Below, one piece after another: positions 52,479 to 60,746 of a stretch of DNA of 64,000 nt. Made by a program: the position numbers and the translations under genes. The stretch covers positions 5,208,001 through 5,272,000 of the forward strand of contig OZ242031.1 in the NCBI GenBank assembly GCA_965205045.1, in the 5' to 3' direction. Every line of letters starts with the position of its first letter. The stretch's first letter is position 1. Under the pieces are notes generated by a model. That model did no database searches, was not told the origin of the DNA, and was given only the letters and a program-made list of their open reading frames with translations. The stretch comes from UBA6522 sp965205045. Lineage in GTDB: Bacteria > Pseudomonadota > Gammaproteobacteria > Steroidobacterales > Rariloculaceae.

Positions 52479-52708
52479 TCGATGCGGTCGAGCACGCGGT
52501 GGCCGGCAGCGGCGACGAACACATCTTCCTCGCCGTCCACGCGCTCGCAGATGCGATTCATTTCATCCGTCACGTCGTCGGGCGAATGGCGCGCAACATA
52601 CTCGTCGAGCGCCGCTGCGTACAACTCGCTACGCGACCGCCGATCGCGTTTGGCCAGCCGTTCCGCACGCTGGAAGATCTCGTCCGGGATCGATACTGCA
52701 GTCTTCAT
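52472..52708 (-). CDS. MazE/CopG-like ribbon-helix-helix antitoxin, orphan
   Basis: A 78-residue protein MKTAVSIPDEIFQRAERLAK, then RDRRSRSELYAAALDEYVAR, a clear RHH DNA-binding domain, with a tail (DDVTDEMNRICERVDGEEDV) typical of MazE/PemI-type antitoxins. The expected toxin is reduced to a 12-codon stub. It sits between the methylase and the helicase on the same strand, so it may now act as a regulator in the island, or be a passenger. Confidence 0.8.
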   Translation of the reverse strand: MKTAVSIPDEIFQRAERLAKRDRRSRSELYAAALDEYVARHSPDDVTDEMNRICERVDGEEDVFVAAAGHRVLDRIEW

Positions 52709-52741
52709 ACCGATAGCATAACCGCAGCAAGCGGCCTGGGT

Positions 52742-55700
52742 TTACTCATGTCCGCTGTCGGCATCCGCTTCCCCGCTCCGCCAAAGCTTGAGCTGTTCGG
52801 GCTCGTCGATCTCGTCGGCGAAGGCCAGCCGGGCGAGATTGTAGAGCACCTCAAAGTCGTCGCCGGCGGCTGCGACCTCACCCTCCAGGGCGATGCCGGT
52901 ATAGGTTCTGGAAACCGGCAGCACCTCCAGAACGGCTTCAAGCGCGGCGAAAAACCGAGGGTCCCGCCCGACGAGTGCGCCGTCCAGCAGCTCGCGGGCG
53001 GCGGCCAGGGTGCGCAGCCGCGCCATGTTGGCCGCGTGGTGAATGACGTCGATCATGCCGCGTGAGCCGTCGGGCGGACCCAGCGCGCCTTTTGCGGCAC
53101 GGGTCGCGCTATCCCATAGCCGGATGTCAGCGCCTCTCTTTTGCGCTAGCCTTCCGACGATGTCGCGGTCCAAATCGACGCCCACCGCGCGGGCCAACCG
53201 CAGCGCCTCGTCGTAGGCAAACATCGGTGCCTTGAAGGCGTCCCAGGCCAGCACGAAGAACGCTGTGGCCGGGTCGAGATCGGCGCCGGGCTTCAGATGC
53301 GTCAACTGCTCAAGGCGCCAGCGCTTGACTTCGCGCCGGGCGGTGTCGAGGGCGTCTTCCGGTGTCGCGGCGTAAGGGTCCCAGTCCTCCTCAAACAGCA
53401 CCTGCTGGCGCCGACGGCGGCGTTCTTCCGGCATTTCCCGCGGCGTGCCGCGCTGTAACGGCCAGTGGCGCGAGAACTTTTCCAATGCCGGGCCGAATGA
53501 GGCGAGGTACAGATCGACGCCCGCGATTCCGGCGTCCTGAAATTCGCCGACCCGCGCCCGCACGGCGCGGGCGACGATCGGTTCCACGTCTTCCCAGTAG
53601 ACCGTCGCCGGGGCGACTCCGTAGGCTGCGGGCGCGTCACGTACCGTGTCGCCGTCGCGGTCCCAGGCGCCGTCGCCCTTGCCGTCACCTTCGCGGTGCG
53701 CCGCGCGCGGGCGGCAGACCAGGAATATGGTGCTCTTCGCCGCAGCCTTCTTCTTGATGTGCAGGCTGCCCTCGGCCTCGGTGTTGATCGGCCAAGACGC
53801 AGTGATGACGAAACCCGCCTCCATCAGACCCTTGGTGAGCGCGTCCCACGCGCCGGTCGCCTTGTGGGTGAACATCAGCGTCATGATGCCGCCGGGCTTC
53901 AGCACCCGGCGGCACTCCGTGAATATGGACGCCATGCGCTCCTGATAGTCTCGCCCGGCGAGCGCCTTCGCGCCCTTCTGGCCCTTGAATCTCGCCTGAT
54001 TGGCCACGGCCTCGTTGTCCTTGTCGGTGAGGTGGCCGCGGAACAACTCGGGGAAGACATGGCCGGCGGTGCGCTTGAGCCAGACGTAGAAGAAGTCCGA
54101 GAGTTCGGCGTACATGACGTTGTCGTAGTAGGGCGGGTCCATGACGACCGCGTCGATGCTGCCGTCCTCAATGTGATCGAGGCTGTCGCCAGGCTTGCAG
54201 GTGATGGTGATAGGGGGCGGGGTGTACTCCGCCGCGTCAGCCATGTCGAACAGGGGGCCGGCGGGGCTGTTCGATGCGGGGCGGACCAAGGCGATGAGTT
54301 CGTCGATGCACTTGGCGGTTTGCCGGATCGCCCAGTCGTAGCCGAGACCGACGATGAGAGGGGCCATTTCTGCGTAAGACCAGCAGAATGCAAAATCATG
54401 ACGGTTGAAAGTATTTGCAACCACTTCCCTGGTGGGCATCCAGACTGACATACGTGAGTTGTAGTTCAACAACTTGTCTAGCGAGATGGCCAAGTATGCG
54501 TACGCTGCTTTGCGGCCGTCATTTAACTTGCCGTTCGCGCGGTCGGCATCGAGCATTTCGCGAAAGATTTCGACGCTCGTGCCGTGGCACAGGAGTTGGC
54601 GCGGGGAGAACAGTTCGCGCCATGAGCACATCCCGTAGCGCTGGGGTTCCGTTGTCTTGTTGCCGCCTGGAATTTTCTCGCTCGGCACAATGTCGAAGGC
54701 TTCCCACTCCGGCAGCTTATCGGCAAGTCTCGCCGCAATCTCGGCACCGTTGTCGTCCTCCGGCCTTGGCGCCCGATAACCGCGAACCCATCTGTCCTTG
54801 CCACGCTTCCCGGATTTGAGAATCTTTATGACGCGCTTTTTGAAGACGACTACATAGAGTTGCTCGCCCATCTGACCGGCTTGGGCTTGCCGCTTGATTT
54901 CGTCACCGTCGATCACGCGCCCGCAATCGGAGTACGGGCATGTGCCATCGCCCCTGGATACCGTGCCCGCCGATTGTTCGTTGGCCGATTCAACGATCTC
55001 GAACGAACAGACCCGGTTTTCGGAACCTGGGCCGGAGCCGAGTTCGGGCTTAAGCCGGACCCCGGTTCCACCCGGAGCCAACCGCCAGTTTGGCGACAGC
55101 GGCACGAGGCCATCGCAGTAGGGGCAGGTGACGGTGCGAGCCCAGAGATAGCCGTCCGGCCTTACATCCTCTGGGGGTTCAACTGGAAACACGCCCGCTA
55201 GGCGCATGCGAACCTTCGCTGTGAACTCTGTACCGAGCTCCTCAACGATTTCTGTGATGCCAGCTCGGTGTTGGGTAGGCCATTCAAGAGTGGCCCGCTC
55301 AATCAACGCCGCAACGGGGTTCAAGTCATTGGCAACGGTATTCAACCCCATGCGAACGGCCTCGAACGGTACGCTGCCACCCCCAGCGGTCGGGTCGAGA
55401 ACGGAAGCTTCGGCTAGCAGATTCTTCGCCAGCCAGTCTTTATCCGAACCGTCAGGCGAATAACCGAACGCGCGCGTATATCCGTAAGCTGCTGCCCCCA
55501 AGCGTTCGCCCTTGCGAGTTGCGATGGCGATGCGCTTCTTGGCCGCGACTGGATCTCCATGTATGCCAAGCACGTGCAGAAATTTGTCCCGGTCCACCTC
55601 CGCTGGCAGTAGCGAAGCGAGAACCGCGGCCCGCGACGCTACCAAAGGCCGCCGCGCCCACCAGACATGGAGCCTATTCGGGGCGGGAAAGGGTGTCATC

Positions 55701-55777
55701 GGCGTCCTCTCCCGAACGCTTTCGATACCAATGGCAGCTATCGGAAGCCAGCGCTCGATCAGGCGGGTTTCAGTCAC
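52742..55777 (-). CDS. DUF1156-domain DNA methyltransferase (defence island)
   Basis: A 1011-residue methylase. The DUF1156 start is ETRLIERWLPIAAIGIESVR, then NRLHVWWARRPLVASRAAVL. SAM motif I is DPTAGGG at 128-134, and motif IV VVMDPPYYDNVMYAEL is near residue 545, giving amino-methyltransferase chemistry (N6-adenine or N4-cytosine). Cys pairs near 215 (TCPYCDGL) and 280 (CPYSDCGRVI) look like a zinc ribbon. DUF1156 methylases occur in DUF499-containing defence clusters. Its start overlaps the end of the large NTPase by 8 bases, so translation is coupled to that module. Intact. Confidence 0.92.
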   Translation of the reverse strand: MTETRLIERWLPIAAIGIESVRERTPMTPFPAPNRLHVWWARRPLVASRAAVLASLLPAEVDRDKFLHVLGIHGDPVAAKKRIAIATRKGERLGAAAYGYTRAFGYSPDGSDKDWLAKNLLAEASVLDPTAGGGSVPFEAVRMGLNTVANDLNPVAALIERATLEWPTQHRAGITEIVEELGTEFTAKVRMRLAGVFPVEPPEDVRPDGYLWARTVTCPYCDGLVPLSPNWRLAPGGTGVRLKPELGSGPGSENRVCSFEIVESANEQSAGTVSRGDGTCPYSDCGRVIDGDEIKRQAQAGQMGEQLYVVVFKKRVIKILKSGKRGKDRWVRGYRAPRPEDDNGAEIAARLADKLPEWEAFDIVPSEKIPGGNKTTEPQRYGMCSWRELFSPRQLLCHGTSVEIFREMLDADRANGKLNDGRKAAYAYLAISLDKLLNYNSRMSVWMPTREVVANTFNRHDFAFCWSYAEMAPLIVGLGYDWAIRQTAKCIDELIALVRPASNSPAGPLFDMADAAEYTPPPITITCKPGDSLDHIEDGSIDAVVMDPPYYDNVMYAELSDFFYVWLKRTAGHVFPELFRGHLTDKDNEAVANQARFKGQKGAKALAGRDYQERMASIFTECRRVLKPGGIMTLMFTHKATGAWDALTKGLMEAGFVITASWPINTEAEGSLHIKKKAAAKSTIFLVCRPRAAHREGDGKGDGAWDRDGDTVRDAPAAYGVAPATVYWEDVEPIVARAVRARVGEFQDAGIAGVDLYLASFGPALEKFSRHWPLQRGTPREMPEERRRRRQQVLFEEDWDPYAATPEDALDTARREVKRWRLEQLTHLKPGADLDPATAFFVLAWDAFKAPMFAYDEALRLARAVGVDLDRDIVGRLAQKRGADIRLWDSATRAAKGALGPPDGSRGMIDVIHHAANMARLRTLAAARELLDGALVGRDPRFFAALEAVLEVLPVSRTYTGIALEGEVAAAGDDFEVLYNLARLAFADEIDEPEQLKLWRSGEADADSGHE

Positions 55778-58700
55778 TCTGCTGCTCCAATGACGCGCGC
55801 GATGGGTTCGCTATCTGCTTTCTACCCGCAGACAACGCTTCGCCTTTGTTCAGTTTCGCAAGGTCCCTTTGGATATCCTGGGCCACCTCCAGAACTTCCA
55901 CAGCCACCCGAGGTTGAAGTCCAAGCTCCAGTTCCAACGCCGTTGTGAGCGGCAGCAGAAGATCAGCAGCGGGGGACGCACAGATTAGCTCGCGCATATG
56001 TGCGGGTCCGAGTTCCACACTAAACCTAATCAATACATTTAGGGTATCCGTCGAGGGATAACCGAGTTCTGTGAGTAATTCAAACGTTGCGCCAATGTCC
56101 GGCTCGCAAGCGGTTGGGTCTCCGGTTGCTAGAAAAAACGCCTTGGCCCGTGCCAAGTGTAGATCACAGCGGATCTCGTACGGTTGGGAGAATTGCTTAT
56201 CGAGGGCGCAACTCGCTGTATCGATAGCGGTCGCATACCGCTCATGCGCAAGTTCGATGGACAATTTCTCGCAAAACGCGATTTCTGTGATCTTGATGAA
56301 TGCAGGTGCATCGTTGTTCCCAAATTGGGATATTGCGTCTTGAAAAGTGGCCAGTGCGTCGTCGATTCGGTTGAGTTCGAGGAGGGTGGATCCCTTAAAC
56401 AGCATCGCTATCGGAATCAAACTAGGGAAAGACGATGCATCATTTCCGCCGAATTGGCGAACTGCATCAACCGATAAGCTGAGCAGACCCCCGGGCAATT
56501 TTCCTTTGGAGACAGCGATTTCTATTAACGTCGATATACTCGTGAATTCTAGATCGTTCAGTGTTTTGCTCTCTTTGAATCGACTAACCATGTCGTCAAG
56601 AACAATAAGTGACTCGTCGAGCCGATTCATTGCGTTCAGCGCCAGAGCCTTACACAACAGTGAAATCGCCTCGACTTCGAAGTCGATTGGTGTTTCGCTC
56701 TCACCGATTCGCCGCACTGCGTCGTCAAAGGCGTTCAGTGCGTCGACCGGTCGATTTTCGGTGATCAGTATTAATCCTTTGTAATTTAGGGCTATTGCCG
56801 CATTTTCGATGGCGGTGGACACTACGTTCATTCCGTGTCGGCGCGAGACCTCGTCAAATGCCTCAATTGCTTGCATTTTCCGATCCAACACGCATAGCGT
56901 TAGACTCTTGAGCAAGAGGGCGTGAGAGACGGTTTCGATCACTTTCGGCGTCTCGTTTTCGCCGAATTGGCGCACCACTTCATCATAGGCTGCCAACGCT
57001 TCCTCCGGTTTATTTAGTTCGTAGAGAAGCATTCCCTTATGGACAAGGGCCACCGCAACGGCTTCTATAGCGGTCGGAGTCGCAAATTCTCGATACCTCA
57101 ATACCACGTCATCAAACGTGGCCAGAGCCTCGTCAAGCAGTTCTAGTTCGGTGAGCAAGGTTCCTTTGAAGATTAATGCCTTCGCAACGACCTCGGTGGA
57201 ATCCAATACCTCGCTTTTGGTTAGTGGTTCCAAAAGGACATCGAGAATCTCCAGCGCTTCTTCTTCCCGATCTTCGTCCGCCAGCGTAACTGCTTGAACG
57301 AAGAGAGATTCCGCAACCCACTGATTGACGGGTTCGTTCCCAACGTTGTCGTGCAAGTCAGACCGATCATGGCCCAGACCAACATCGGTCACGGTGGTGT
57401 CGGTCCCACTCCTCGTTGTAGAAATTCGCTCCGTCAGTCGTGCCAGTGCGGTTTGATATAGCGGACTCATTCCCGAACTGGAATGCCTTGCTTCTTTCGC
57501 GAGGCGAGCGCCCACATCGCTGAGCTCGCGCGGCGAGTAGAACGACTCCATAAAGTGCACCAGAGCTTCGACCAAGTTGTCCGGTCCCCTTGAGCGCCGC
57601 AACAGATAATAGATGTTGTATAAGCGCTCGCTCAGGTAGTATTGCTTGCGGCGTGCCGTACCGCCCACTGCCTGAGCTGCGCCCCTTTCGATCAAGCGCC
57701 TTAGCTGCGCACTGCACTTGCTCGTCTCCAAGCGTGCCCGATCGCCGATTTCTTTGGTTGTCGCGGGCTTCCAGAGGTCGGCAAGAGCGAGGTAGACACG
57801 GCGTTCCTGGGCCGGAAGCGCTTCGAGATGGCTCTTGAAATATTCCGTATGGTCATCGACCAGATCGAGCAGGTCGGCCATGAGTTCACGAAAGGACAGG
57901 TCCGCGCCGAACCGGGCAACGATGGCAAGCAGTCTGGGACTGCCGCCCGTGAGGATTTCCAGGGAACGGATCGTCTCTGGAGGGCGGCTATGTCCGGATA
58001 CCGTTTCCCACAATACAGTGCACTCGTTCGTGTCGAGCCGGCGTAGCGTCGATACGCGGAAGAGGTCGTACAACGCCTCGTCGGGATTATCGATCTCGTC
58101 GAACCGGCTGGTGGCGCTCGCGAGCAGGACGATACGCGGCTCCGTTTGGAGGATCTTGCGCAGCCGCCATCCCGCGTCCCGGTCGAGCATGTCCTTGAAC
58201 ATCATATTCAGGTTCTCGACCACCAGCACGAGCCGCTTGCCTTCCCGGTCCGCAAAATCCAGTAGCGCGCCGAGGCAGCGCTCGGCGAGCGTCCGATCGT
58301 CGCGTACGGTTCGCAGTTCTCCGTAAGACAGGTTTAGGTCAGGCTCCCCCTGCCGCTTGGGCGCCTGGACCGCCAAGCGGGAAAGACACTCAAGCCAAAA
58401 CTCCCCGGTAGTGGCTACCTCGTAGCTTTCTTCGGCGAAGACGATGGGATAGAAAGCGGTCGACAGTTCAGGGTCTCGGCGTATCTCCACGGCGACCCGC
58501 AGGAGCAGTGTTGTCTTGCCGCTGCCCCGCGGGCCTATCACGAGCTGGTGCGGGTTCGATCGCCCTGTGCATTCGCGCAGGACTTCGATGATCGAGTCAA
58601 ACTCGTTCGTCCGCACGCAAAATGATGCGACGAGTTCGTCGTCGGTGAGGAAACCTGGGTTGTATTTTCTGGCGAGCACGTTCCTTGCCTGATTCTCCAA
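55770..58700 (-). CDS. STAND-like NTPase with C-terminal TPR-like repeats (NTPase module copy 2, second gene)
   Basis: A 976-residue protein, homologue of the one at 6825-9467. It starts with TTG 58700 directly after the first gene's stop. NTPase domain: ARKYNPGFLTDDELVASFCV, Walker A VIGPRGSGKTTLLLRV, Walker B-like RLVLVVENLNMMF, sensor IVLLASATSRFDEID and GSPRLLAIVARFG; winged helix RRVYLALADLWKPATTKEIG. From about residue 480 on there are repeats of about 40 residues (EALATFDDVVLRYREF; KPEEALAAYDEVVRQFGENE). The repeat array probably senses a ligand. It overlaps the DUF1156 methylase by 8 bases. Confidence 0.85.
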   Translation of the reverse strand: MENQARNVLARKYNPGFLTDDELVASFCVRTNEFDSIIEVLRECTGRSNPHQLVIGPRGSGKTTLLLRVAVEIRRDPELSTAFYPIVFAEESYEVATTGEFWLECLSRLAVQAPKRQGEPDLNLSYGELRTVRDDRTLAERCLGALLDFADREGKRLVLVVENLNMMFKDMLDRDAGWRLRKILQTEPRIVLLASATSRFDEIDNPDEALYDLFRVSTLRRLDTNECTVLWETVSGHSRPPETIRSLEILTGGSPRLLAIVARFGADLSFRELMADLLDLVDDHTEYFKSHLEALPAQERRVYLALADLWKPATTKEIGDRARLETSKCSAQLRRLIERGAAQAVGGTARRKQYYLSERLYNIYYLLRRSRGPDNLVEALVHFMESFYSPRELSDVGARLAKEARHSSSGMSPLYQTALARLTERISTTRSGTDTTVTDVGLGHDRSDLHDNVGNEPVNQWVAESLFVQAVTLADEDREEEALEILDVLLEPLTKSEVLDSTEVVAKALIFKGTLLTELELLDEALATFDDVVLRYREFATPTAIEAVAVALVHKGMLLYELNKPEEALAAYDEVVRQFGENETPKVIETVSHALLLKSLTLCVLDRKMQAIEAFDEVSRRHGMNVVSTAIENAAIALNYKGLILITENRPVDALNAFDDAVRRIGESETPIDFEVEAISLLCKALALNAMNRLDESLIVLDDMVSRFKESKTLNDLEFTSISTLIEIAVSKGKLPGGLLSLSVDAVRQFGGNDASSFPSLIPIAMLFKGSTLLELNRIDDALATFQDAISQFGNNDAPAFIKITEIAFCEKLSIELAHERYATAIDTASCALDKQFSQPYEIRCDLHLARAKAFFLATGDPTACEPDIGATFELLTELGYPSTDTLNVLIRFSVELGPAHMRELICASPAADLLLPLTTALELELGLQPRVAVEVLEVAQDIQRDLAKLNKGEALSAGRKQIANPSRASLEQQSD

Positions 58701-59972
58701 TCAGAATTTGCGCTGTTGGATCGGGACGAAGCGCCGGCCGTACCTGGAGCGCCACCAATCCTCAAGCAGGCCAGAAATGAACCGGTAGCCGTCGCCCCGT
58801 CTTGCCAGATAGCCGTCATGTTCGAGCACATGAAAGATGTTCTCGATGTTGGTCGCGTCCGCTTCGGCGCCTTCGCTTCGGTCCCCGTAGAACTCGCAGT
58901 ACCGGACAATCGCGTTGTTGCCAAGTACGCCCCCGCAAAAAGCGGCTTCGGTCAACAATTCGAGGGCGATTCGATAACCTTCCGTTCCAAGTATCATCCT
59001 CAGCCGGCTCTGGTAGTGTTCAAGATCCATCTGGCCCCGGACTCCGAGCATATCGCCTTCGTATACACGCTCTATATCTTCCAGCGAGGCGGTACTTCGC
59101 CGCGCTCGGCGCAGATATTCATGAACGCTGTCGAAAAACGCCTGCACATGGTGGGGGATTTGGCACCGCAGTCGGCGGCACATGTCCTGCCGGACGGGTT
59201 CCGGAAGTTCGATGCGGTAGTTCTCCGCCAACGCCGCGAGGCAATCGGCGGCGGTCTCCTTGTCCCAGGGCCTGAGTTCGTACGGTCGAAAGATGTTCGC
59301 GTGGGCGCTGAGACCTGCCTCCTGCAGCATCGGTTCGAGACTTACGCTGCCGGACAGGATCATGGAAATCCTGCCCCGATGGGTTTGTCCGTTCTTGCGA
59401 AGCCAACTCAGGAACTCGTCCGCCGCCTGCCTTCGTTCGGCAGTAATTCGGTAGTCGTGTCCCTTGAGCAACCGATTGACGAGGATCGGCAGTTCGTCGA
59501 TGGCGAGTACTATCCGTCGATCATTTCCCGCAAGGGCCGCGATGAGATCGTCGCCCTTCTGCCGCCAGTTTCCGGCATCGATTCCCGCGCGCAGCTTGAC
59601 ACGCAAGTCTGCGCTGCCAAGCGCATCGACCTTGCCGCCGATATCGACCTCCGCGGGCATGACGTTCGCGAGCCAAGACGTGAGCCGGCGCCATACGCTT
59701 TGCACTGACCTTGAGCAGACCCCGATCTCCGCGATGGCGTCCGCGGGAGTAGCCCCATCTTCAATGTCGACAAAGATCGTCTCGAAACGTCCTTCGGCTT
59801 TCAAGCTGCGCAGCAGTTCCCGAACCAGGCTCGTCTTGCCCATCCGCCGCTGCGCGGTCAGCAGCGTGTGGGTCCCGTCGTGGACCCGCTCGGTCAGCGC
59901 TTCGAGTTCGGCCTCCCGGTTGAAGAACCGGTCACCGTCTACCCAGTTGCCGCCTGCCTTTCTGAGGCCCAT
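58701..59972 (-). CDS. AAA ATPase with C-terminal winged helix (NTPase module copy 2, first gene)
   Basis: A 423-residue ATPase of the archaeal-type AAA/ATPase_2 group. Walker A is TAQRRMGKTSLVREL near 35-49, Walker B RRIVLAIDELPILV near 150, and sensor 1 ISMILSGSVSLEPML near 205. The lid domain follows, and the C-terminus has a winged helix (VLEHDGYLARRGDGYRF, then GLLEDWWRSRYG). The start ATG 59972 has GGGA upstream; TTG 59984 is an alternative. The dyad at 59977-60015 overlaps the ribosome site. It is 0 bases from the second gene, so the two proteins are made together, as a likely complex. Confidence 0.85.
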   Translation of the reverse strand: MGLRKAGGNWVDGDRFFNREAELEALTERVHDGTHTLLTAQRRMGKTSLVRELLRSLKAEGRFETIFVDIEDGATPADAIAEIGVCSRSVQSVWRRLTSWLANVMPAEVDIGGKVDALGSADLRVKLRAGIDAGNWRQKGDDLIAALAGNDRRIVLAIDELPILVNRLLKGHDYRITAERRQAADEFLSWLRKNGQTHRGRISMILSGSVSLEPMLQEAGLSAHANIFRPYELRPWDKETAADCLAALAENYRIELPEPVRQDMCRRLRCQIPHHVQAFFDSVHEYLRRARRSTASLEDIERVYEGDMLGVRGQMDLEHYQSRLRMILGTEGYRIALELLTEAAFCGGVLGNNAIVRYCEFYGDRSEGAEADATNIENIFHVLEHDGYLARRGDGYRFISGLLEDWWRSRYGRRFVPIQQRKF

Positions 59973-59976
59973 TGAT

Positions 59977-60015
59977 TTTCCCAACGAAATTGTTGCAAAC
60001 GATTTTGTTGGGAAA
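59977..60015. promoter_or_regulatory. Imperfect dyad upstream of NTPase module copy 2
   Basis: TTTCCCAACGAAA (59977-59989) and its complement with one mismatch (60003-60015) flank a 13-base centre, 5 bases from the ATPase start. It resembles in size and place the palindrome before copy 1, and shares GTTG/CAAC half-sites, though the sequence differs. Likely an operator overlapping the promoter and ribosome site. Confidence 0.55.
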
Positions 60016-60026
60016 TGTATCCGATG

Positions 60027-60584
60027 TCAACAGTTCATTCTTTCGAGTATTTCCAAGCGGACGCATTTCGGCGTTTTCGAGTCGAAAGTATGGAAAATTA
60101 GATCGCAATCCTCAATACGATTCTGGAATCTTGGGGGAAGATCCGAGAAACGCTTGCCGTTCAGTTCGTCGCGGTCCGGGAGGCGTAGCTTCAGATCGTC
60201 GTTCACGAACCTGCGAAACGTGTACAACCGCTGCAAACCATCGACGACGATCATTCGGCCCTCCCAATCCTCGACCGCATAGAACACGGGCAGGGGGATT
60301 CGCATGATGACCGATTCGATCAGCTTGCTCTGCTTATCTTCCGGCCAGATAAAATCCGGCTGGAAGTCCGGGTCCATTACGTATCGCCCCTGATCGATTC
60401 GCCGAAGGACGTCACGAGCCGTTCTGCGATCATTGCGGATCAATAGTTCATCAACGGGATAGTCGCCCCAGGAACCCTTGTCGGAATCCAAGCCAGCGAT
60501 TTTCTCTTCGTCCACCACCGGTCCACCGGAAGATTGATCGTCCATAACGCCATTCCCAATATACATATCGGCCCGGTTACTCAA
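60027..60584 (-). pseudogene. DUF262 (GmrSD N-domain-like) protein, C-terminally truncated
   Basis: 185 residues. DUF262 features are RNDRRTARDVLRRIDQGRYV, then DPDFQPDFIWPEDKQSKLIE, IPLPVFYAVEDWEGRMIVVD and the DGxQR-like motif VVDGLQRLYTFRRF. The family continues after ILERMN with a conserved NTGG-type segment, but here a stop follows immediately (ERMNC). Full DUF262 proteins have 350-700 residues. The break is 12 bases from the NTPase-module dyad, so the module edge probably cut this gene. GmrSD-like proteins restrict modified DNA; this remnant lacks the nuclease part. Confidence 0.8.
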
Positions 60585-60746
60585 TGCCTCGGCTCCGTCA
60601 ACAGAATCCGAAGCGCCATCAAAAGCGTGACTTCGATCTGGTCCTGCGTCGGCGCGCTCTTCGCGTTCCTCCTGTCGTCACTGCCCGAACGCCGCCGATA
60701 TCCTGTTCGCCCATTCCGCGCATAACTGCCAAACCCAATGACTTGA

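Noticed and set aside
51230..53065. Long plus-strand open frame (611 codons) opposite the helicase and methylase
   Set aside because: Antisense to two genes with clear catalytic motifs; composition is Arg/Pro/Val-rich without any domain.
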